Made by a program: the position numbers and the translations under genes
The notes under the pieces: generated by a model
What the model saw: only the letters and a program-made list of their open reading frames with translations
Databases searched by the model: none
What the model was told of the DNA's origin: nothing
NCBI GenBank assembly: GCA_903944295.1
Contig: CAJARA010000102.1
Coordinates: 1 to 6,550 of the forward strand
DNA: 6,550 nt
Reading direction: 5' to 3'
Source: an uncultured Chloroflexota bacterium
Lineage (GTDB): Bacteria > Chloroflexota > Limnocylindria > Limnocylindrales > Limnocylindraceae
Part shown: positions 1 to 5,387 of the stretch, in pieces
Layout of the letters: the number at the start of each line of letters is the position of its first letter
How positions within the stretch are numbered: position 1 is the stretch's first letter

Positions 1-1
1 A

Positions 2-76
2 ACCATCACAAGCCTCGCACTCGGTGCAGCCGTTGCGCTGACGGGTTCGGGGGTGCAGCCGGCTGCTGCAAGCGCT
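2..76 (+). other. Signal peptide remnant (h-region and cleavage site)
   Basis: The frame of the first protease, read from position 2, gives a small, uncharged, Ala/Leu/Val-rich stretch followed by PAAASA|GA. This is a Sec-type h-region and an A-x-A cleavage site. The positively charged n-region and the start codon must lie before the window. Export is inferred from this segment and from the cysteine-rich protease that follows. Confidence 0.75.
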
Positions 77-2005
77 GGTGCACGCACAGGTGAAGCTGCA
101 GCGCAGCGTGCGCAGGGTGCATACGGCGCGCGCGTGCGCGCCTTCTGGCCACATCGCTTTACGGTGACCGGCACACTCTCTGCAGTTGGTGCCGCTGTGG
201 CATCAGTAGGCGGAACTGTCGGCACGCAGAGTGGCGACGCCGTCTCGATCACACTTGACTACGCAGACGATAAGCAGCTTGCAGAGATCAAGGCTGATTT
301 CGCAGGCCGCGGCCTCGAACTTCATCGAGTGCGCCGCTACACGATTGATGCCTTCAAGCCACAGCCGGATGGCTCGCGCGAAGATTACTGGATCGGCCAG
401 TGGAGCCTCTACGGCCCAAACATGCGCGCTCCGTACAACGTCCCATATGGCTTGGACATGATGAATGCATGGAAGGTGACCAAGGGGAGTGGCGCCGTTG
501 TTGCCGTCTTGGACACAGGCATCTTGCCTGGGCATCCAGACCTTGCAACAACGAAGTTCGTCCCTGGCTACGACTTTGTCTGCTACGGGGATCTCACCGA
601 CTGCCTTGATAACGACACGACAGATGGCAGTGACGGGGATCCGTCAGATCCAGGCGACTGGTGCCCAGATGATGGCGAAGCTGCCTCGTCTTCGTGGCAC
701 GGCACACACGTCACGGGGACGATTGCGGCGCAGTTGAACCGCATCGGCGTTGCAGGCATTGCGCCTGATGCAAAGATCCTGCCAGTGCGCGTCCTTGGAC
801 AGTGCGGTGGCGCGGATGCTGACATCAATGCGGCGATCCGCTGGGCGGCGGGCCTCCCAGTTGGAGCTGGCGCAAATGGTCGCGCCGTCCCAATCAACAA
901 GAATCCGGCAGACGTTATCAACCTCTCCCTCGGTGGATGGGGTGCATGTGACGCCAACACCGCAGCGGCGATCCGCGCCGCACGTGGGGCTGGTGCGCTC
1001 GTTGTGGTTGCCGCAGGCAACTCAAACGACGATGCACGCAACTACTCGCCAGCAGGGTGCGTTGATGCCTTTACGGTAGCGGCGCTCGGACCAACGGGGC
1101 TCCCGGCGAACTACACAAATGTTGGTCCAGTGGTAGACATCGCAGCCCCGGGCGGGGATGTGTACTACGAGCCCTACTCAACGGATTCATCCGGACCGGA
1201 CGACCCTAGCCAGATGGGGCCTTCAAACTTCGGCAATTGCCCGTACGGCGAGTCGCGGCTTGGTTGGGATTACGAACACCCAAGCTGGGAAGGCGTAGCG
1301 AACGTCTGGTGCAAGGTGTGGACCGACTATTACGTACCGGGTGGCATCGTTTCAACAATTAGCTCCGACACGTTGGACTTTGAGGGTAACTACACATCCG
1401 ATTGGTACCAAGGGACGAGCATGGCTGCACCTGCGGTAAGCGCAGTAGCCGCCCTGATCGCAGCGAAGTACCCAACGATGAGCCCGACCAAAATCGCGCA
1501 GGCAATTACGGAGTCCGCACGCGGCCTCCCAACTCGCGACTCGGTCTATTTCCAGGATCTCGGTCAGGACAACTTCCTTGAGGACTATGTACTCGGTTAT
1601 GGCGACGTGTATGAAGCCGCCTACGGTTTCCCAGCGATTGACGCTGGCGATGAGGCGTGGACGACATTCTTCGAAGACGAGTACTTTTATTCCCTCACCG
1701 GCGGTGACGGGGAGGGCTTCATGGAGTATGTGTTTGGCTGCTCCACGACCAGCGCAGTTGGCGTGATGGGCTTTGAGATCTACACTACGGATCCGTGCGC
1801 AACCGATTGGGATGGCGCGGATTTCTGGCAGGTCTTCGGTTGGGCAGCTCAGAACGGGTACAACGGTACCGTTTGGAGCGACCCAATCTTTAATCCGTAT
1901 TCAGTGAGCGCTGGGGATGACTGCTCTGAGCTCGGCTGCGGTGCCGGATTCATCAGTGCAAACGCGGCACTCATTCGAGCCAAGGGGCTCTCGCGAACAC
2001 GCTGA
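2..2005 (+). CDS. Secreted S8 (subtilisin-family) serine peptidase, 5' end outside window
   Basis: Predicted secreted endopeptidase that cleaves extracellular protein. Residues are numbered from the GTG at 53, which is not the likely start: the frame stays open to position 2 and encodes the hydrophobic core of a signal peptide (SLALGAAVALTGSG), with cleavage likely after A-S-A (residue 8). A prodomain-like stretch covers about 30-105. The catalytic domain starts near 118. The triad is Asp154 (AVLDTG), His216 (WHGTHVTGT) and Ser456 (QGTSMAAP), with oxyanion Asn323 (AAGNS). The DPSDPGDW motif (196-203) and the probable Cys251-Cys299 bridge resemble Xanthomonas and Dichelobacter type extracellular S8 proteases. 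The domain closes with CGAGFISANAAL (629-640). Two insertions stand out: about 371-429, and about 494-628, which is acidic and aromatic. Twelve cysteines in the mature part suit an oxidised extracellular protein. No anchor or C-terminal accessory domain is visible. Family assignment is firm; substrate is unknown. Confidence 0.93.
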   Translation, partial: TITSLALGAAVALTGSGVQPAAASAGARTGEAAAQRAQGAYGARVRAFWPHRFTVTGTLSAVGAAVASVGGTVGTQSGDAVSITLDYADDKQLAEIKADFAGRGLELHRVRRYTIDAFKPQPDGSREDYWIGQWSLYGPNMRAPYNVPYGLDMMNAWKVTKGSGAVVAVLDTGILPGHPDLATTKFVPGYDFVCYGDLTDCLDNDTTDGSDGDPSDPGDWCPDDGEAASSSWHGTHVTGTIAAQLNRIGVAGIAPDAKILPVRVLGQCGGADADINAAIRWAAGLPVGAGANGRAVPINKNPADVINLSLGGWGACDANTAAAIRAARGAGALVVVAAGNSNDDARNYSPAGCVDAFTVAALGPTGLPANYTNVGPVVDIAAPGGDVYYEPYSTDSSGPDDPSQMGPSNFGNCPYGESRLGWDYEHPSWEGVANVWCKVWTDYYVPGGIVSTISSDTLDFEGNYTSDWYQGTSMAAPAVSAVAALIAAKYPTMSPTKIAQAITESARGLPTRDSVYFQDLGQDNFLEDYVLGYGDVYEAAYGFPAIDAGDEAWTTFFEDEYFYSLTGGDGEGFMEYVFGCSTTSAVGVMGFEIYTTDPCATDWDGADFWQVFGWAAQNGYNGTVWSDPIFNPYSVSAGDDCSELGCGAGFISANAALIRAKGLSRTR

Positions 2006-2022
2006 TCTAGTAACGGAGATCC

Positions 2023-2037
2023 CCCGCACGGAGCGGG
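2023..2037 (+). terminator. Small hairpin after the first protease gene
   Basis: A 5-bp stem (CCCGC at 2023-2027, GCGGG at 2033-2037) closes a 5-nt loop and begins 17 nt after the TGA stop. It sits immediately upstream of the much stronger hairpin at 2039-2070 and may act with it. Alone it is too short to be a convincing terminator. Confidence 0.35.
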
Positions 2038-2038
2038 A

Positions 2039-2070
2039 GCACGAGGCGCCGGGAGACCGGCGCCTCGTGC
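2039..2070 (+). terminator. Strong terminator-like hairpin between the two protease genes
   Basis: A perfect 14-bp stem pairs GCACGAGGCGCCGG (2039-2052) with CCGGCGCCTCGTGC (2057-2070) around a GAGA loop, a stable GNRA tetraloop. It lies 34 nt after the stop of the first protease gene. Only a short T-run follows (CGTTTC), so it is not a classical U-tract terminator, but GC-rich bacteria often end transcripts at such structures. It probably separates the transcription of the two protease genes. Confidence 0.72.
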
Positions 2071-2076
2071 CGTTTC

Positions 2077-2105
2077 TGGGGCAATCTCGAGCGAGGGGAT
2101 AGAAT
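2077..2105 (+). promoter_or_regulatory. Candidate promoter for the modular protease, leaderless type
   Basis: TAGAAT at 2100-2105 matches a sigma-70-type -10 box and ends 6 nt before the ATG at 2112. Transcription would then begin at or next to the start codon. Only 41 nt separate the upstream hairpin from this ATG, leaving little room for a promoter plus a normal 5' leader. The -35 region at about 2077-2082 (TGGGGC) is a poor match, so the call rests on the -10 box and its position. A Shine-Dalgarno-like GAGGGG (2093-2098) lies 13 nt from this ATG, too far for good use. Confidence 0.5.
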
Positions 2106-2111
2106 GCCCTG

Positions 2112-5100
2112 ATGAACACCCGCCGGCTTACCGCTCTCTTGGCGACCCTCCTCTTGTTGGTTGGCGCCGCGCCACTGACACAGGTGGCGCGCGCGGTAGA
2201 CCCTTCCGCCACGACGACGAGTACGACCGCTCTCAACGTGCCGATCCTCCCCGACCTCACGCAGCCGCATGCCGCTAATCGTGTGATCGTTGGCTACCAG
2301 CCATCGCTGCCGATTTCTTCGCGCGGCACGCTGCGAACGCTCGCCGGCGCAACACGAAGCGAGCTCATCCTTGGAGGATCACGACCAGCTGAGATTCTCA
2401 CCCTGCCCGCTGGGCGCAGCGTTGCCGCCGCAATAAAGGATTTATGGGGACAGCCTGGGGTTCGTTATGTTGAGCCGGACTACCACGTAGAGGCGCTCAC
2501 CGATCCAAACGATCCGCTCTACTCAGACAGTGGGCTGTGGGGGATGCGCTCGCCTACAAGTAGCACTGCAAGCGCGTACGGAAGCAAGGCCGATCTCGCC
2601 TGGGCAGACGGTGTGATCGGCTCTCCTGATGTATATGTGGGAATCATTGACGAAGGGGTGAACGTCGCGCACCCAGACCTTGCAGAGAACATCTGGACCA
2701 ACCCGTTTGATCCAGTCAATGGTCGTGACGATGATGGGAACGGTTTTGTTGACGATATCCACGGCTGGGACTTTTTCAACGATGACAACAGTGTCTATGA
2801 CGGCGGTGGAGGCGACGAGCACGGCACGCACGTCGCTGGAACCATTGGCGCGCTTGGGGGTAATGGAATTGGTGTTGCTGGGGTGAACTGGGATGTGACC
2901 ATGATCTCTACAAAATTCCTCGGCCCAGGTGGAGGCTCTGTTTCCGACGCCGTTGACGCGGTGAAGTACCTCACGGACCTCAAGGTGCGTCACGGCATCA
3001 ATATTGTTGCGAGCAGCAATTCGTGGGGTGGTGGCGGCTTCAGCCAGGCCCTTGAGGATGCCGTCAACGAAGGCGGAGATCGGAACATCCTCTTCATTGC
3101 GGCTGCAGGAAACTCCGGAACCGATAACGATGCGTCGGCGAGCTATCCGTCCAACATGACCTGCACGCGGACAAGTGCTGGGGCCGCACGTGGATGGGAT
3201 TGCATCGTTGCGGTTGCTGCGATTGATGCAAACGGCAACCTTGCGAGCTTCTCGCAATACGGCGCGACCACCGTGGATCTTGGCGCGCCAGGAGTCAACG
3301 TTCTCTCAACGCTCCCAGGGGCATCGTACGGTGCGTTTAGCGGCACCTCGATGGCCACTCCTCACGTGACCGGTGCGGTTGCGCTCTGTGCGTCGCAAGA
3401 CGCGGGAATCAGCGGACAAGAGGCTCGCCAGTTCCTCCTCTCCTCTACCGCAACGACCGCATCCCTCGCTGGCAAGACCACCAGTTCTGGTCGCCTTGAC
3501 GTTGCCACGATGATGGGGAGTTGCGCTCCAGCGCCAGTGCCAATGACAGGCCTCCCATCGTCTCTCAGCATGGGCGCCCGCTCACGCACGGGGATCACGA
3601 TCGGGTGGACCGACGGAGTTGCAAATGAGTCTCGCTTTGAGGTCCAGCGTGCGCGATTCACATCCTCCGCATGCCAAGCCTACGCAACCGTTGGCTATGC
3701 GGGACGTAACGCCACAACGTTCTCAGACACCGGTCTCACCGCAGAGACCGTCTACTGCTACCGCGTCCGCGCAACGAGCAGGTATGGCGGGGGGAGCGTC
3801 ACAGATTGGACCGCTCCGGTCCAGTTCACCACCCTTCCTCCACCATCCCCATACACGTGTGAATCCGTCACCTACTCGTGGTCAATCCCTGAAGGTGGGA
3901 TCACGCTTGACCTGAATGACGATTCAGCCTTCTCGGTAGACCTTCCGTACAACTTCAGCCTGTACGGTGTTGACTACGCCGCCGTGATCGTGAGTTCGAA
4001 TGGTTTGCTTGGATTCTCTTCCGCTTCTGAGATCGGCGGCTATGCAAATGTTGCAATTCCAACGAGCACGAATCCGAATGGCTTCATTGCTCCGTACTGG
4101 GATGACCTCTACCCAGGCTCCACGGCTCAGATTCGGGTTGTGACTACTGGATCGCCAGGATCACGTGTTACGAGCATCTCGTGGATCGGCATCCGCCATT
4201 ACAACACACGCACCACAGTTGGAAGCGCCATCACCTTCCAGGCGATTCTGGAAGAGGGCCAAGGGACTTTCAGGCTGAACTACCAGGACACGGTGTTTGA
4301 ATCAAACGCCTCTGGCAGCATCAACAACGGCGGCTCTGCAACCGTTGGCGTGGAATCAGAAGACGGCGCCGCAGGGACGAACGTCTCGTTCAACCAGACC
4401 TCAAAGATCCAGAGCTCAACCTCGTACCGCTGCAGCCCTCCACTCCCGCCTGCCGCCCCAGTGAGTGTCACGGCTCCATCTATCGTCGGTGACGTGCGCG
4501 TTGGGTCGACACTCTCGGTCGCCCCTGGAACCTTTACTGGAAATCCAGCCCCAACGCAGTCGCATCGATGGTATCGATGCGCAGCGTCGGGCTTAAGTGA
4601 GCCAACGGAAGTTCCTGTCGGCTGCACACTCGTCAAGTCGAGCAGCACCTATAAGGTCGTTGCGAATGACTCGGGGAAAGCGATTCGCGTAGGAACACTC
4701 GCCAGTAACTCCCTTGGTAGTACGCTGCGACTCTCGGCAGCATTAGAGGTTCCGATCGTCGCCCCTGCTCCAACTTCAAGCGCCTCCGTTTCCGGGTCCC
4801 CGGTCACTGGAGGAACACTCACCGGTAGTCGTGGCAACTGGTCGGGAGTTGTTGATCGTTATGATTATCAGTGGTACGCCTGCACCTCTGCGGCGCGAGC
4901 GTCAACGCTTCCATCTACCTGTGCGTTGATTGCGGATGCAACGAGCGATACGTTCGTGGTGACCTCCGCTCAACTTGGGAAATACATCCGACTGCTTGTC
5001 ACGGCAACAAACACAGGTGGGTCTGCGACGTCACTCAGCAGCGCAACCACAGTTGTGACCGTCCCGCCCGTGGCCCCTACCGTGCGTAGCTACCCTTCAA

Positions 5101-5387
5101 TCTCGGGATCGGTTCGAGTAGGACGTTCACTTAGTGGGAGGGCCGGTTCGTGGAACTCAACCGTGAGTGTCACCTACACATACCAGTGGTACCGCTGCCC
5201 AACGAGCGCAGGATCCGCGCTCGGACTCCCTCCAGTGGGTTGCAGTGCGATCAGCGGGGCAACCAGCTTGCGCTATACCGTACTGAGCGTTGACCTTAAC
5301 TCCTACCTACGACTTCTAGTCACCGCCACAAATAGCGGCGGCAGCACTTCTGCGGTTTCCGCTACAACGTCACAGGTCAGCCGTTAG
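2112..5387 (+). CDS. Modular secreted S8 peptidase with FN3, nidogen-like and Ig-like repeats
   Basis: Complete 1091-residue secreted protease. The start at 2112 gives a clear Sec signal peptide: RR in the n-region, a Leu-rich core (residues 8-22), and cleavage after A-R-A28. A fervidolysin-like prodomain spans about 55-129 (RVIVGYQP to VRYVEPDY). The catalytic domain (about 160-470) has Asp180 (GIIDEG), His237 (DEHGTHVAGT), oxyanion Asn334 (AAGNSG) and Ser413 (SGTSMATPHV). The loop DDDGNGFVDD (206-215) is a probable calcium site. Downstream come an FN3-like domain (about 477-575), a nidogen-like beta-sandwich (about 580-775; LPYNFSLYG, VSSNGLLGF, IAPYWDDL) and three Ig-like repeats (784-880, 881-984, 985-1089). 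All 14 cysteines fit one pair per module and two in the protease. The 3' modules suggest binding to substrate, matrix or cells. No LPxTG motif or transmembrane anchor is seen. The protease call is firm; the roles of the 3' modules are inferred. Confidence 0.95.
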   Translation: MNTRRLTALLATLLLLVGAAPLTQVARAVDPSATTTSTTALNVPILPDLTQPHAANRVIVGYQPSLPISSRGTLRTLAGATRSELILGGSRPAEILTLPAGRSVAAAIKDLWGQPGVRYVEPDYHVEALTDPNDPLYSDSGLWGMRSPTSSTASAYGSKADLAWADGVIGSPDVYVGIIDEGVNVAHPDLAENIWTNPFDPVNGRDDDGNGFVDDIHGWDFFNDDNSVYDGGGGDEHGTHVAGTIGALGGNGIGVAGVNWDVTMISTKFLGPGGGSVSDAVDAVKYLTDLKVRHGINIVASSNSWGGGGFSQALEDAVNEGGDRNILFIAAAGNSGTDNDASASYPSNMTCTRTSAGAARGWDCIVAVAAIDANGNLASFSQYGATTVDLGAPGVNVLSTLPGASYGAFSGTSMATPHVTGAVALCASQDAGISGQEARQFLLSSTATTASLAGKTTSSGRLDVATMMGSCAPAPVPMTGLPSSLSMGARSRTGITIGWTDGVANESRFEVQRARFTSSACQAYATVGYAGRNATTFSDTGLTAETVYCYRVRATSRYGGGSVTDWTAPVQFTTLPPPSPYTCESVTYSWSIPEGGITLDLNDDSAFSVDLPYNFSLYGVDYAAVIVSSNGLLGFSSASEIGGYANVAIPTSTNPNGFIAPYWDDLYPGSTAQIRVVTTGSPGSRVTSISWIGIRHYNTRTTVGSAITFQAILEEGQGTFRLNYQDTVFESNASGSINNGGSATVGVESEDGAAGTNVSFNQTSKIQSSTSYRCSPPLPPAAPVSVTAPSIVGDVRVGSTLSVAPGTFTGNPAPTQSHRWYRCAASGLSEPTEVPVGCTLVKSSSTYKVVANDSGKAIRVGTLASNSLGSTLRLSAALEVPIVAPAPTSSASVSGSPVTGGTLTGSRGNWSGVVDRYDYQWYACTSAARASTLPSTCALIADATSDTFVVTSAQLGKYIRLLVTATNTGGSATSLSSATTVVTVPPVAPTVRSYPSISGSVRVGRSLSGRAGSWNSTVSVTYTYQWYRCPTSAGSALGLPPVGCSAISGATSLRYTVLSVDLNSYLRLLVTATNSGGSTSAVSATTSQVSR
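4461..5378 (+). repeat. Three tandem Ig-like repeats, about 97-105 residues each
   Basis: Units at 4461-4751, 4752-5063 and 5064-5378 each encode the same pattern: a Gly-rich first strand (VRVGSTL, VTGGTLT, VRVGRSL), an aromatic core (HRWYRC, YQWYAC, YQWYRC), a second Cys 13-15 residues later, and a closing strand. Units 2 and 3 share RLLVTATN-(T/S)-GGS. Unit 1 has diverged there (IRVGTLASNSLGS). Synonymous codons differ throughout, so the duplications are old. Such repeats are typical spacer or adhesion modules of secreted actinobacterial proteins. Confidence 0.85.

Noticed and set aside
53..55. GTG at 53 as the start of the first protease
   Set aside because: The same frame is open back to position 2 and encodes the signal-peptide core. 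Starting at 53 would leave a secreted protease without a signal peptide.
583..1041. Antisense open frame (152 codons) opposite the first protease
   Set aside because: Pro/Ala/Ser-rich translation without recognisable motifs, opposite the His and Asn active-site region of a clear gene.
2..2005. Frameshift or decay in the first protease because of its odd 3' part
   Set aside because: The frame continues cleanly from the catalytic Ser to the canonical closing segment (CGAGFISANAAL), so residues 494-628 are an in-frame insertion.
2112..2198. Tat signal in the modular protease (RR at residues 4-5)
   Set aside because: The residues after RR (L-T-A) do not fit the Tat consensus and the core is strongly hydrophobic, so Sec export is more likely.
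2523..3257. Long antisense open frame (244 codons) inside the modular protease gene
   Set aside because: Its translation shows no domain or signal features, and it lies wholly opposite a catalytic domain with all its motifs. It is a GC-driven shadow frame.
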